Shown: positions 8,306-18,390 of the stretch, in pieces | Layout: each line of letters starts with the position of its first letter | Numbering within the stretch: position 1 is the first letter of the stretch | NCBI GenBank assembly: GCA_021323755.1 | Contig: JAJPKJ010000059.1 | Span: 1-54,590, forward strand | DNA: 54,590 bases | Direction of reading: 5' to 3' | Source of the DNA: Chitinophagales bacterium | GTDB lineage: Bacteria > Bacteroidota > Bacteroidia > Chitinophagales > Chitinophagaceae | Program-made: the position numbers and the translations under genes | The notes under the pieces: generated by a model | The model's database searches: none | What the model was told of the DNA's origin: nothing | The model's input: the letters and a program-made list of their open reading frames with translations, nothing else

Positions 8306-8587
8306 TCAATATTTTTCAAAAGGAGCGAGTTGCCAGCTTTCCTTGATCTCTTCTTTTAATTTTTCAATCACCTCGGTCAATCCTTCGTACCAATCTAAAT
8401 GAGGGCTCCATTTATTACAACCGCCAGCGTCTATTACGCATTGTGTGTCTTCCCAGACCTTGCCGCAATGCGGACATCTCGCCCCTGTCGAAAATGTATC
8501 CCAGCTTGTTCCGCATGTACACCGCCAGTAAGGCTTCCCATCTGGCTGCCATTTGCATTTGGGGCAACGAATGTGAATATTTTCCAT
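8306..8587 (-). CDS. Small zinc-ribbon protein
   Basis: 93 residues, no signal peptide. Cysteine pairs CPKC (8-11), CTC and CPHC plus single Cys and His residues suggest one or two zinc ribbons in the first 60 residues; a Trp-rich, acidic helical tail follows (LDWYEGLTEVIEKL). Such proteins are usually cytoplasmic and bind nucleic acid or protein. The gene is convergent with the MEVHHHP array and lies 11 bases downstream of the large secreted protein gene. The target is unknown. Confidence 0.7.
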   Translation of the reverse strand: MENIHIRCPKCKWQPDGKPYWRCTCGTSWDTFSTGARCPHCGKVWEDTQCVIDAGGCNKWSPHLDWYEGLTEVIEKLKEEIKESWQLAPFEKY

Positions 8588-8598
8588 AAATATAATTT

Positions 8599-11500
8599 CT
8601 ATTTTTTCTTAAAATCGTACTCCATATATCCATCTGCGTTAGATGCCAGATCCATTCCTTTACTTACATAGTTGATTATTATTTGCGAGGAGTTTTTCTT
8701 TGAAAGCAATTGAACCTCCGCATTTTTGGCCTCTGCATTAACGATAAATGGAAGGGTAATCATTCTTTTCCCGCTGTTCCCATGAACGCGGATCTTTACA
8801 TCATTTTCAATAATCTCTATTTCCGTTATACCGCCGCTGACGGTGATCCCTTTTTCCGAAAATGGCTCTTGGGTAAAAGCAGTAACGGCGATCTTGTCAG
8901 CCCCTGAATAATAATAATAAAACGGGGTCAGTACCAATTCTCCATTACCATATTTTATTGCCAGTTTGCCCGGAGCCATCAGCCGTACATTATTTTTATA
9001 TGGTTCACTCCCTTTAAAATAAGGAAGCAGCACATGAAAAAAAGGAGCATTGTTTTTAATACGCAGGATTTGTTGCGTCTCGCTATAAGGCTTGCCGGTG
9101 GTTTGTAAAAACTCTGCCACTTCTGTTGAATTTTCCCAGGTATTTGTCCATTGTGATAATGTGAAACTGGATGGATTGCCCGTTACTGAATATAAATCCC
9201 AGTTAATGCCGCCTGTGCTGTGCATTTTTTTTGGCCAAATCTGCCCGGTAAAAGAAAATTCATTTAGCCCGTTGGTGAGTGTTTTCTCGGGCGTGGCTTC
9301 CGGCAATTGTTTCAGCGTACTGTTATTATATATGCGCTCAATGGGTGTAATGCTGCCTGCGGTCGAGTTTACGTTGCCCTCCGACATAAAGGTCATGCTC
9401 CAAATATTATCTTTATCATTATTCAAACTATCATAAAAAATAATCACCGGCTGATCTTCTTTCAAAGTAATCATCATTACACGCCGATACCATTCATTTT
9501 GTTTTGTGGTCATTTTTGAAACAGATAAAAAACTGTTTGCCAGCTTTGCAAATTCAAGCTGTCCCGAATTATACCAGACAAGTCCTTTGGATGTTAATGT
9601 ACTGATCGGCTGGTTTGCTTTATTCCATTCCGGAAAAACTTCAGCCGGTATGACCACACTTCTTATCCTTTCATCATTTGCCTGTGGCGAATAAAGACAA
9701 TTCCTGCTCAAGGACAGCGGTGCTTTTAAAGCATAGATAGAAATTTCCCCGCGGTCATCATTGCGATGATCAGAATAGGTGTCTCCATTGAGGATCCAAA
9801 CTGCAGTTTCATTCTCCGTGTTCACTGCAGCTCTAAGATGTGAAAGATATCCGGGGTAATTTGACGTGTTTGAAATAAACTCCGGTGGATAATTTTTTTC
9901 AAGATCCATCGCCAACGGAACAATGCCAAATAATGACATCCGTGGGGGACCGTGTTGCATGATGCTGTATAATTTTTCACTCAACCCCGGATCAATATCT
10001 TCAAAACCAGAAGCCAGCAAACCAAAGGTCATTGCACTTTCTTCGCAGCCATCTCCAAAAGAAATTAATTTCCGGTTGCCGGCAAAACGAACGGAAGGTG
10101 GTGTTAATAATGAAGAATAAAAATCGATGAATTTATTCAACCTGCCTTTTTGTTCTTTAAAAAGATCGCCGATGCCGGCGTTTTTTAATTGCAGCATCGT
10201 GAACAGGATCGGATCGATCGTAGGCTGTGTATAATGCGGAGAACCGAAAGTTATTCCATTTTCATAGATGGCGCTCACCACATCGTTCCGTGTTGCATCA
10301 TAGACCTGATTTGACCGAACTTTGAATTCAGGGTCTTTAGCAAACAACATTGCAAAAAAATCTCTGCCATTATTTTTATATTGAAAAGCCATGTTCGCCG
10401 GACCAAAATTTACTCCCGTATTCTCAAAAAATGGAACATCATCATCATCCCATTCTATGCGTGCCATCATGCGTATGACTGCCATGAGTGAATCCTTTTT
10501 CGCCTCCTCCATGCGAATGGTCTTATCTGCAAATAGACAGGAGATGTTTAAGGCCATTCTTTTGAATCTGAAAGCGCCTTTCCAATATTGCGTGTTAAGA
10601 TCATGGACTCCATCTCCATTGGTAAAAATATTTTTTAATTCCTGTCCATAGTGGATAAAACTTTGAATGGTTGATCTCACAGAATCAGGAAATCTCCAGG
10701 CATCGGTTACTGGCTTGAAATATGGATCAATCGCATTTATTTTATACCGGAATGCATCCTCTTTTTTTACCCGTTGAATGAGTTGTTGAATTTTATCAGC
10801 AGACATATAAATCGCCCCTTCAAAAAAAGCCGGAATGATTATCGCCGGTTTGGATGCATAATCATCCAGGCGCGTGGCAATACCAGAAACATGATTCATT
10901 TCCCTGCCGATGGGCTGATACTGATCTGGCGGTAACAGATCAGCCTTTGTGCTTACAAATAACCCCCATTGAAATCTTTTTTTTGGATACCAGGAATTAT
11001 CCGGCGCCCTTCTTGCCAAAAGAACCTGGATGAATGCCTTACCATCGGTACTTGTTATTAATCTGGGTCCAACAGCCTTAGCTCCGATCAATTGTGAAGC
11101 TCTTCCCTGAAAAAATCCAATTAAATTGGAATTTGTCCCTGCAACGCTATTATATACCTGCCAATAACGACCGGTATTAATTTCTCCTCCTGAAATATCC
11201 CATAAACTTAAGAATGGGTATACCTTTTCTTTGGTGAAATGCAGATCAACTGTTGCGTCCAGTGGTGGTCTTTGCTCTTCTTTTCTGTATGAGATGCCGG
11301 ATGGTTCATATCCATTTTCCACAGCCGTTGAACTCCATCCGCGATATCGTGCCTGATCTGGATGCAATCCGTTGCTGACCTTGAATTCATAGGAAACATC
11401 ATAATCAGATTCTTCCTCGATCAGGGCCGATCTGGAATTTTGTTTTACCGTAATGGTCGTTTTGAAATAACCCGGCCCGGCATCAGCTCCATTAAAAGTC

Positions 11501-11871
11501 AATTTACCATAAACGTACTGAGGCTTATTAAAAGTGTAGGCGATACTGAGGATAACCTCCTGTTTTTTATTTTCAAGAATGGTGACCTGCATCGACGTTG
11601 GCGCGACTTCGGATTGCAGGTAAACGGCCGAGTCGTTGGAGTAAGTGCCATCTTTATAGATAACCGATTGAATCGGCGCTAATGCTTTTTTGGGATTCCG
11701 CAGATCCAATGTATTCTCTTTGGGAACCACCAATCCGAATAATCCATTCCTGATCTCCAGGAAAGGCGATTTGTTTTTATTGATAATGGTGACAGACTGC
11801 GCGTAAAAACTTTTCCCCGGATACCCCAATAGAAAAATAACCAGCAATTTTCGCAAATCAATGCTACACAT
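8599..11871 (-). CDS. Large exported protein with heparinase II/III-like features
   Basis: 1090 residues with a signal peptide ending SFYAQ (about 21-25). The N-terminal 300 residues look like beta-sandwich. The middle part is helical (ATRNDVVSAI, SFGDGCEESAMTFG), and from about residue 690 there is a run SDHRNDDRGEISIYALKAP resembling the H-x-D-x-G-x-x-x-L-Y-A signature of the heparinase II/III C-terminal sandwich. This suggests a polysaccharide lyase or a related sugar-binding protein acting in the periplasm or outside the cell. No SusC/SusD or sulfatase neighbours are present, so it is not in a standard utilisation locus. The family call is tentative. Confidence 0.5.
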   Translation of the reverse strand: MCSIDLRKLLVIFLLGYPGKSFYAQSVTIINKNKSPFLEIRNGLFGLVVPKENTLDLRNPKKALAPIQSVIYKDGTYSNDSAVYLQSEVAPTSMQVTILENKKQEVILSIAYTFNKPQYVYGKLTFNGADAGPGYFKTTITVKQNSRSALIEEESDYDVSYEFKVSNGLHPDQARYRGWSSTAVENGYEPSGISYRKEEQRPPLDATVDLHFTKEKVYPFLSLWDISGGEINTGRYWQVYNSVAGTNSNLIGFFQGRASQLIGAKAVGPRLITSTDGKAFIQVLLARRAPDNSWYPKKRFQWGLFVSTKADLLPPDQYQPIGREMNHVSGIATRLDDYASKPAIIIPAFFEGAIYMSADKIQQLIQRVKKEDAFRYKINAIDPYFKPVTDAWRFPDSVRSTIQSFIHYGQELKNIFTNGDGVHDLNTQYWKGAFRFKRMALNISCLFADKTIRMEEAKKDSLMAVIRMMARIEWDDDDVPFFENTGVNFGPANMAFQYKNNGRDFFAMLFAKDPEFKVRSNQVYDATRNDVVSAIYENGITFGSPHYTQPTIDPILFTMLQLKNAGIGDLFKEQKGRLNKFIDFYSSLLTPPSVRFAGNRKLISFGDGCEESAMTFGLLASGFEDIDPGLSEKLYSIMQHGPPRMSLFGIVPLAMDLEKNYPPEFISNTSNYPGYLSHLRAAVNTENETAVWILNGDTYSDHRNDDRGEISIYALKAPLSLSRNCLYSPQANDERIRSVVIPAEVFPEWNKANQPISTLTSKGLVWYNSGQLEFAKLANSFLSVSKMTTKQNEWYRRVMMITLKEDQPVIIFYDSLNNDKDNIWSMTFMSEGNVNSTAGSITPIERIYNNSTLKQLPEATPEKTLTNGLNEFSFTGQIWPKKMHSTGGINWDLYSVTGNPSSFTLSQWTNTWENSTEVAEFLQTTGKPYSETQQILRIKNNAPFFHVLLPYFKGSEPYKNNVRLMAPGKLAIKYGNGELVLTPFYYYYSGADKIAVTAFTQEPFSEKGITVSGGITEIEIIENDVKIRVHGNSGKRMITLPFIVNAEAKNAEVQLLSKKNSSQIIINYVSKGMDLASNADGYMEYDFKKK

Positions 11872-11904
11872 ATCAATATATTTTGAAAGAAAATAAACGA
11901 AAGA

Positions 11905-13923
11905 TCAATACATCATCAGTTTTTGCACATAGCCCTCCAACTGAGCTTTTGCGAGAAAATTTTTTTCTAATTCACTATTGAATGGAATTGGTGTATCAAG
12001 AGAGGCACAGCGCATTACCGGGGCATCCAATAATTCAAAACAATGCTCATTTATCCACGCAGAGATTTCTCCGCCAATTCCACCGATCAATGTGTCTTCA
12101 TGTAAGATCAACACCTTTCCTGTGCGCGAAACAGATCCTTTTATTGCATCATAATCCAGCGGTAATAAAGTTCGCAGATCAAGAATATCAAATGAAATGT
12201 GCTGATGTTGTTCTGCATAATTTGTTGCCCAATGAACGCCGGCGCCATAAGTGATGATGGAAATATCTTCGCCTTCTTTGACTATTCTTGCTTTTCCGAT
12301 TTCAGTCTCATAATATTCAGCTGGAACATTTCCGCTGATGCTCCTGTACAAGACTTTGTGCTCAAAATACATCACCGGATTGGGATCATTGATCGCCGCG
12401 ATCAGTAATCCTTTGGCATCCTCAGGCGTTGCGGGATAAACGACTTTCAGCCCCGGGGTATGAACAAACCATGCTTCGTTGCTCTGGGAATGAAAAGGAC
12501 CGGCGCCCACGCCGGCGCCTGTCGGCATGCGAATTACCACATCCGCGTTTTGCTGCCAGCGATAATAAATTTTTGCGAGATTATTAATGATCTGATTGAA
12601 TCCCACTGTTACAAAATCTGCAAACTGCATTTCCATCACCGTTTTGAATCCTTCCAGGCTCAATCCCAATGCAGCGCCCACGATAGCGCTTTCACAAAGC
12701 GGTGTGTTGCGCACTCTTTCTTTTCCAAATTCATTGACAAGGCCTTCCGTTATTTTAAACGCACCCCCATATTCAGCAATATCCTGACCCATCAAAATCA
12801 AATTAGGATGCCGGAGCATGGATTGATGCAAACCTTCTTTGATGGCATCAACGAACCGCTTTTCCTGAGTGGTGAATGGAGAATGGTGATTGGGTTTTGC
12901 ATGATCAAAAACCGCAGCTGCGGATTGCCCATTCACTTTTGACCTGTTTGCATACAGATCAGCCACCTCTTCTTCAGCATCCGGAATGACTTCTTCATCT
13001 GCAAAACCGATCTTCAATTCATTTTCTATATCATTCTTTATTTCCTCACGTACATGCGTGACCGCATTTTCATCAAGCAGTTTTTCTGCCAGCAAATAAT
13101 TTTCAAAATTCAAAACCGGATCTTTCTTTCCCCATTCTTCAAAAAGTTCTTTAGGAACATATTTTGTTCCGCTTGCTTCTTCATGCCCGCGCATGCGAAA
13201 TGTCTTACATTCTATTAAATATGGTCTTTGATTTTTGATACAATAATCGCGTACTCCTCTTATCGTATCAAAAACGGTCAGCACATTATTACCGTCAATC
13301 TGCACGCCGTCCATTCCATAACCCTTTGCTTTATCAATTAAATTTTCACAGCGATATTGTTCATTCACCGGAGTACTTAAACCGTAACCATTATTTTCGA
13401 TAATAAAAATCACCGGCAGGTCCCACACCGCCGCGACATTCAGCGCTTCATGAAAATCGCCTTCGCTTGTTCCGCCATCGCCGGTAAATGCGAGTGAAAC
13501 CTTATTTTCCTTTCGAAGTTTGCAGGCAAGAGCAACCCCATCTGCAATCGCCAGTTGCGGACCAAGATGAGAGATCATGCCGCAGATATGATGCTGTTTT
13601 GAACCAAAATGAAAACTTCTTTCTCTTCCCTTGGTATAACCATTCCTGCTTCCCTGCCATTGCATGAATAATTTATGCAACGGCATTTTGCGGGAGGTAA
13701 AAACGCCAAGATTGCGATGCAATGGCATTATCCATTCATCTTGCTCTAATGCCAGTGTCGCGCCGACTGCAATAGCTTCCTGCCCGATCCCGCTAAACCA
13801 TTTGCTGATCTTTCCTTGCCGTAAAAGCACCAGCATTTTTTCTTCTATCAGTCGCGGAAGTAAAATGCTTTTGTAAATATCAATAAGCTCGTCGTTAGAC
13901 AACTCTTTCCTGTCAAAATTCAT
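11905..13923 (-). CDS. Fused E1 alpha/beta subunit of a 2-oxoacid dehydrogenase complex (branched-chain type)
   Basis: A thiamine-diphosphate-dependent decarboxylase that feeds acyl groups to lipoyl-E2. 672 residues combine both chains. The alpha half (about 1-330) holds the TPP motif GDGGTSEGDF to ENN (148-178) and the phosphosite-like region SFHFGSK. The beta half starts near 350 (EKRFVDAIKEGL) with GQDIAEYGG, the EMQFADF strand and MPTGAG loop. The fused form is common in Bacteroidetes; the substrate is probably branched-chain 2-oxoacids or pyruvate, feeding iso-fatty-acid primers. No E2 or E3 gene is adjacent, so those components must be encoded elsewhere. Confidence 0.88.
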   Translation of the reverse strand: MNFDRKELSNDELIDIYKSILLPRLIEEKMLVLLRQGKISKWFSGIGQEAIAVGATLALEQDEWIMPLHRNLGVFTSRKMPLHKLFMQWQGSRNGYTKGRERSFHFGSKQHHICGMISHLGPQLAIADGVALACKLRKENKVSLAFTGDGGTSEGDFHEALNVAAVWDLPVIFIIENNGYGLSTPVNEQYRCENLIDKAKGYGMDGVQIDGNNVLTVFDTIRGVRDYCIKNQRPYLIECKTFRMRGHEEASGTKYVPKELFEEWGKKDPVLNFENYLLAEKLLDENAVTHVREEIKNDIENELKIGFADEEVIPDAEEEVADLYANRSKVNGQSAAAVFDHAKPNHHSPFTTQEKRFVDAIKEGLHQSMLRHPNLILMGQDIAEYGGAFKITEGLVNEFGKERVRNTPLCESAIVGAALGLSLEGFKTVMEMQFADFVTVGFNQIINNLAKIYYRWQQNADVVIRMPTGAGVGAGPFHSQSNEAWFVHTPGLKVVYPATPEDAKGLLIAAINDPNPVMYFEHKVLYRSISGNVPAEYYETEIGKARIVKEGEDISIITYGAGVHWATNYAEQHQHISFDILDLRTLLPLDYDAIKGSVSRTGKVLILHEDTLIGGIGGEISAWINEHCFELLDAPVMRCASLDTPIPFNSELEKNFLAKAQLEGYVQKLMMY

Positions 13924-13948
13924 AATGCAAACCTATTGGCTTTAAACG

Positions 13949-14305
13949 TTATTGCTGATTTTTTCTTGCGCGAATTGGTTCCTGGTAGAGAACAGAAGTG
14001 ATGATGGAAAGCAGGAAACTAAATATTAATGCCCACCAGAAACCATCAACGGTAAAACCTTTTACAAAATCGCCGGCGAGCAATATAATAATTGCATTAA
14101 TGACAAAAAGAAATAAACCGAAAGTAACAATGGTAATGGGCAATGTAAGAATAACCAGGATCGGTTTTACAATTGCATTCAATATGGCAAGCACAATTGC
14201 CAGAATGAGCGCCGTGGTGAATTCATTGATGTGAACGCCTTTTAGTATATAAGACAAACCAAATGCTACTATTGCCGAAACAATAATACGTATGATGAAA
14301 CTCAT
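13949..14305 (-). CDS. YvlD/phage holin family 4 membrane protein
   Basis: 118 residues, four hydrophobic spans with the family pattern: N-terminal amphipathic helix, NAIVKPILVILTLPITIVTFG in the centre, then NAIIILLAGDFVKGF and a last span ending before ARKNQQ. The family (PF04020) is found in many bacteria as small inner-membrane proteins of unknown function; the holin name comes from distant similarity and no lysis role is implied. The gene lies between the E1 gene and the M16 pair on the same strand. Confidence 0.85.
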   Translation of the reverse strand: MSFIIRIIVSAIVAFGLSYILKGVHINEFTTALILAIVLAILNAIVKPILVILTLPITIVTFGLFLFVINAIIILLAGDFVKGFTVDGFWWALIFSFLLSIITSVLYQEPIRARKNQQ

Positions 14306-14345
14306 AATAGAAATTTATGCTAAAAGTTATGAAGATTTTGATGAT

Positions 14346-15626
14346 TTACACCACAACTAATTCATAAAAATCTTCCGGCTGCAGATATTTGTTGGCCAGA
14401 TCCTGCAATTCTGCTGCAGTAATGGTTTTGATTGTGTCGATCCCCTTATAAAAATATTCCCCATCCAGGTTGTTAAGAAGAATATTTTTCCATCTCCCGG
14501 CAACCTGGAAAGGTCCGTCAAGATCAGCCAGAATTGTTCCGATCATGAAATTGCGCGTGGCATGTAATTCTTCATCATCAACCCTTTCATCACAAAGCAT
14601 TTTCATTTCTTTATATACTTCATCAATAGTGGCGCTACAAACTTCTTTTCCGGCTTCGGTACTTATCAATAATGCGCTTTGCTGAACATGGTTCAACAAA
14701 TAACTATGGATACCATAAGTATATCCTTTGTCTTCACGAATATTGGTCATTAATCGGGAACCGAAAAATCCGCCGAACAGATTATTAAGCACCTGCATTT
14801 TCTGAAAATCAGGATGGTGGCGATTGGGAAAATGCCGGGCTATCCGGATTGAGCCCTGCACGCCATTTACATCATTAACTATATTATACTTTTTTTCTGC
14901 AGCAGGCCTGACAGCAATTGTCGGCGTGGAAGAAACTCTCGGGTGAAGCGGCAGACTCCCAAAACATTCATCCAGCTTTTCAATGATATCCTTCGGCAAT
15001 TTGCCTGCAACAAAAATTACACAGCTCCCCTGCTCATAATATTCTTTATAGAATTTTTTTATTTCATCCTGTTTCAGGTTTGCATAATCTTCTGTCGAAC
15101 TCATTTTCCCATACGGATGATCTTCGCCAAATAGATATGAATCGATCAGTCTGCCCGCAACAAAATCACTTTTCTTCAAACCAACCAGTAAACGCTGCTG
15201 CATATTTTTTTTGTAGATGTCGATCTCATCCTGCGGGAATACCGAATCAGCCAGTATTTCAGCGATGACCGGCAATAATTCATTAACGTGTTTTCCCAAA
15301 CAATGCAAAGAAATATCTGCAAATTCATTTTGGCAGGCACGGCTCAGGAAAGATCCATAATAATCAAAATGCTCATTGATGGCAAAGGCATTTTTTTTTG
15401 ATGTGCCGTTCTTTAATAAATAATTTGCCGTGGCGGCAACCAGATTTTTGTTTTCATAGAAATTTCCCGCATCAAAAATCCAGTTGACCATCAAAGTATC
15501 CAGCTCACCCAGTTCAATGGCAAAAATTTCAACGCCATTCCTTAATGTATATTTATTGTAGGGTGGCAGCGTTAAGTGAAAATCAACCGCATCAACCACT
15601 TTCGGCGCTATCGTTCTGTTCAGCAT
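14346..15626 (-). CDS. M16 peptidase-fold protein, catalytic motif absent
   Basis: 426 residues of insulinase/pitrilysin fold. The N-terminal half aligns with active M16 enzymes (LRNGVEIFAIE, NWIFDAGNFYENKN), but where HxxEH should be there is TANYLLKNG, so the zinc site is missing. The C-terminal substrate-binding box is intact (GSRLMTNIREDKGYTYG). This matches the inactive partner of a bacterial M16 heterodimer. The active partner is encoded just upstream on the same strand (15720-16958). There is no signal peptide, so the pair is probably cytoplasmic. The gap between the genes is 93 bases. Confidence 0.85.
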   Translation of the reverse strand: MLNRTIAPKVVDAVDFHLTLPPYNKYTLRNGVEIFAIELGELDTLMVNWIFDAGNFYENKNLVAATANYLLKNGTSKKNAFAINEHFDYYGSFLSRACQNEFADISLHCLGKHVNELLPVIAEILADSVFPQDEIDIYKKNMQQRLLVGLKKSDFVAGRLIDSYLFGEDHPYGKMSSTEDYANLKQDEIKKFYKEYYEQGSCVIFVAGKLPKDIIEKLDECFGSLPLHPRVSSTPTIAVRPAAEKKYNIVNDVNGVQGSIRIARHFPNRHHPDFQKMQVLNNLFGGFFGSRLMTNIREDKGYTYGIHSYLLNHVQQSALLISTEAGKEVCSATIDEVYKEMKMLCDERVDDEELHATRNFMIGTILADLDGPFQVAGRWKNILLNNLDGEYFYKGIDTIKTITAAELQDLANKYLQPEDFYELVVV

Positions 15627-15719
15627 AATTCTTTCCTTTTTTTTATGAGGCTCGCTACATTATTTCTATTGAACTTACTGTGATTACATTCAAACCTTTT
15701 TGCAAAATAAAGGTTCGAT

Positions 15720-16958
15720 TTAATTGTTGCTATAATAATAAAGCGTGTTCGAATTTTTCTTATCAAAAAGTATTTGGCTTTCCGATAATATTTGGTTTGC
15801 AGAAATTGATTGATATTTTGCCAATTCGGTATTCATCAAATTAGCGTCCCCAAGTAATTCATACATCGCCAGGTTTGCCGCGCGGTTCATGACACTCATA
15901 TCCTCAAATACAATGGCAGATTCGGTTTTGTTTTTTATTTTGGTAAGCTCTTTATCATCAATTTTTTGCGAACACATTTTCACCAATTCTTCTTCCACAG
16001 CTTTATCGGCAACAACCATATCAATTCCTTTGATCAGTTTTCCTTCCACAACCAATAACCCTGCATCTGTAGACCCGGTTTGATAACATTCGATATTGCT
16101 AAATAATTTTTTTTCTTTCACCAGCGCCTGGTGCAGGCGCGAAGATGCCCCGCCACCAAGCACTTCAGCGATCAGTTCGGCGACATAATATCTATCATCG
16201 GTTCGGGACGACATGTGATAACATTTGTACAATGCATCCAAAGGCACATCGGCATGTACTTCCAGCTTGCGCTCTTCATTTTGTTTGGGCTCCTGCGGAA
16301 TATTGCGGATATATTTTTCACCAGATGGGATGTCACCAAACCATTTTTCCGTTAATGATCTCGCTTGTTCTGTTCTAATATTTCCGGCGACGACTACAAT
16401 CGCATTTGCCGGACAATAATGTTTAAAGAAGAATTTTTTTACATCACTCAGCTGTGCATTTTCAATATGGCTTAATTCTTTTCCAATCGTCATCCATCTA
16501 TAAGGATGAACTTTATAAGCAAGCTCACGCATTTTAAACCACACATCCCCGTAGGGCTTATTGATATAATGTTCTTTAAATTCTTCACTCACCACCTTGC
16601 GCTGCACTTCCAAACTTTTTTCACTAAACGCAAGCGATAACATGCGATCGCTTTCTAACCAAAAAGCCGTCTCAATATTTTCTGCAGGCAACTGCATATA
16701 ATAATTGGTAAGGTCGTTGGTGGTGAACGCATTATTTTCTCCGCCGGCAACCTGCAAGGGTGTTTCAAAATCTTCAATATTTATGGAACCACCAAACATC
16801 AAATGTTCAAACAAATGCGCAAATCCGGTTCTGCCGGCATCTTCATCTCGGGCGCCAACATCATACAACACATTCAGGACGGCAACAGGCGTTGATACAT
16901 CCTCATGTACAATAAGTCGCAAGCCATTTTGCAGTTGAAATTTCTCAAAATGTATCAT
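15720..16958 (-). CDS. M16 zinc peptidase (catalytic partner)
   Basis: 412 residues. The inverted zinc motif HLFEH is at 48-52, and the third ligand is probably one of the glutamates at 125-126 in VVSEEF. The C-terminal half has GGGASSRLHQALVKEK but a weaker Arg-Tyr box than its partner. The chamber-forming pair of one active and one inactive subunit resembles mitochondrial processing peptidase and the bacterial M16B pairs. It probably degrades peptides in the cytoplasm; no signal peptide is seen. The start MIHFEKFQLQNG fits the family N-terminus. Confidence 0.9.
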   Translation of the reverse strand: MIHFEKFQLQNGLRLIVHEDVSTPVAVLNVLYDVGARDEDAGRTGFAHLFEHLMFGGSINIEDFETPLQVAGGENNAFTTNDLTNYYMQLPAENIETAFWLESDRMLSLAFSEKSLEVQRKVVSEEFKEHYINKPYGDVWFKMRELAYKVHPYRWMTIGKELSHIENAQLSDVKKFFFKHYCPANAIVVVAGNIRTEQARSLTEKWFGDIPSGEKYIRNIPQEPKQNEERKLEVHADVPLDALYKCYHMSSRTDDRYYVAELIAEVLGGGASSRLHQALVKEKKLFSNIECYQTGSTDAGLLVVEGKLIKGIDMVVADKAVEEELVKMCSQKIDDKELTKIKNKTESAIVFEDMSVMNRAANLAMYELLGDANLMNTELAKYQSISANQILSESQILFDKKNSNTLYYYSNN

Positions 16959-17018
16959 ATCTATTTTTTAAAAGAAATGCAAAATAAAAAAGAGTTAGCG
17001 AATTGGGCGCTAAAGAAA

Positions 17019-18251
17019 TCAGAAAATGCTCCTTACTTTGATGGTCAGCTCCTGCAAACCAGTAGATCGGCGGACGATAATCGTTACTTTTTCTCCAGGG
17101 TTTTGAAGAAGATTTTTATAGGTCTGTATATTGTTACTAAAGCTATTGCCTACAGCAATAATGATATCGCCTTCTTTAAAGCCGGCTTTTTCTGCCGGTG
17201 AATTTTGCATGATGTCCATCACACGTATTGCTCCATCGACCCAATATATCCCAAGTCCGGTATAAGAGTAATCGAAGGGATCCTGGTAATGGGAATTGGG
17301 GAGAAGATGAATTTCCCTTCGTTCATAATTCAAAATAATATTAAATCTGCGTAACAGATCATTGCCGAATAATCCACCTAGGGAAGGATAAGAAGTGACA
17401 TTATAGATATCATCAAAAATATATACGGGCACATTCTTAAACTTATAGGGGCCAAGCCTGAATTCTTTGACCGTTGATAACTGCATGGTGGTCTTGCCTC
17501 CCAGTCCTTCGGCCTGTGTTATTACAGGCGGCCTTTTTTTAGGTCCGAATAAAGAACTGTCCGAAACAAAATCGGATGACAATAACAAACATAATCCCGC
17601 ACCCGTATCAAAATAAAACCTGGAGAATACATCCAGATTATCTCTCACATTAGCGCCCTGGACAGGCAGCCCGTTAAAGAAGGGGTGTAACAGGTAACCG
17701 CCTTTCGGATACTTAATCGTGCCATGGGAATACACAAATATTCGGGAACTATCGTAATCCAACTTTACAATGTATTTTGATAAAAAGCTATAACCGATGA
17801 TGCCATCAATTTTTTCACCGTAAACACTCGTCAAAATATCATAATTGCTTACATGAAAGTTTAGACTGTCTGTCGACAAACCAGGTAAATGAAGGGTCTC
17901 ATTATATACAAAACTCACTTTTCTTATACCGCCAATACCCCTGATCGTTCTTTCCGATTCCTTGGTGGGTATATGAAGTTGAATACAGGTAGCAGAATCC
18001 AGGGAAATACCGCCGCTTCCTGTATCAAAAATAAAAGTCAGTGTATCCGGATAATTGCCGATCCTGCCTCTGAGGGTAATAATGCCACCGGTCAATGGGC
18101 GAAAAGAAAAGGAGCTTAATAATTTTGCCGGCGGCGGAATAAACTCTTCCTGTGCAGTCAGGGGAAGGAAAGATGCAAGAAATGCAATGGAAAATATAGA
18201 TCTTAAAAAAAGCGCTTGGACAGGCCGTATAGTGTTTTTCAAGCAATCCAT
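17019..18251 (-). CDS. Exported retropepsin-like aspartyl protease with C-terminal PDZ domain
   Basis: 410 residues with a signal peptide ending at LTAQ (about 31-34). Two DTG motifs lie in one chain: FDTGSGG (Asp76) and FDTGAGL (Asp215), so one polypeptide can form both halves of the pepsin-like active site. Each lobe also has the hydrophobic-Gly strand expected of the family (IDGIIGYSFL, LGGLFGNDLL). A PDZ domain fills about 325-405 (SPAEKAGFKEGDIII). It probably acts in the periplasm on envelope proteins or peptides. The gene is divergent from mqnC. Confidence 0.85.
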   Translation of the reverse strand: MDCLKNTIRPVQALFLRSIFSIAFLASFLPLTAQEEFIPPPAKLLSSFSFRPLTGGIITLRGRIGNYPDTLTFIFDTGSGGISLDSATCIQLHIPTKESERTIRGIGGIRKVSFVYNETLHLPGLSTDSLNFHVSNYDILTSVYGEKIDGIIGYSFLSKYIVKLDYDSSRIFVYSHGTIKYPKGGYLLHPFFNGLPVQGANVRDNLDVFSRFYFDTGAGLCLLLSSDFVSDSSLFGPKKRPPVITQAEGLGGKTTMQLSTVKEFRLGPYKFKNVPVYIFDDIYNVTSYPSLGGLFGNDLLRRFNIILNYERREIHLLPNSHYQDPFDYSYTGLGIYWVDGAIRVMDIMQNSPAEKAGFKEGDIIIAVGNSFSNNIQTYKNLLQNPGEKVTIIVRRSTGLQELTIKVRSIF

Positions 18252-18362
18252 CGGTTAGATTTTGGAGCAATCGTTGAAATAGTCAAGTTACTAAATATAG
18301 GACAAATATTCCCCCCTTTAGGCTGCCATATATCCAAAATATATTATTCCGTTTTGCATTTG

Positions 18363-18370
18363 TAAATTTG
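18363..18370 (+). promoter_or_regulatory. -7 promoter element (TAAATTTG) for mqnC
   Basis: An exact match to TAnnTTTG, 20 bases before the mqnC start. No clear -33 TTG at the usual spacing. Confidence 0.5.
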
Positions 18371-18390
18371 TGGTCCATAAAAAACAGTAA

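Noticed and set aside
12460-12942. 160-codon frame opposite the E1 gene
   Set aside because: It is a shadow of a well-supported coding gene on the other strand.
13949-14305. Holin-like protein as sign of a prophage
   Set aside because: The family is a common chromosomal membrane protein and no phage gene lies nearby.
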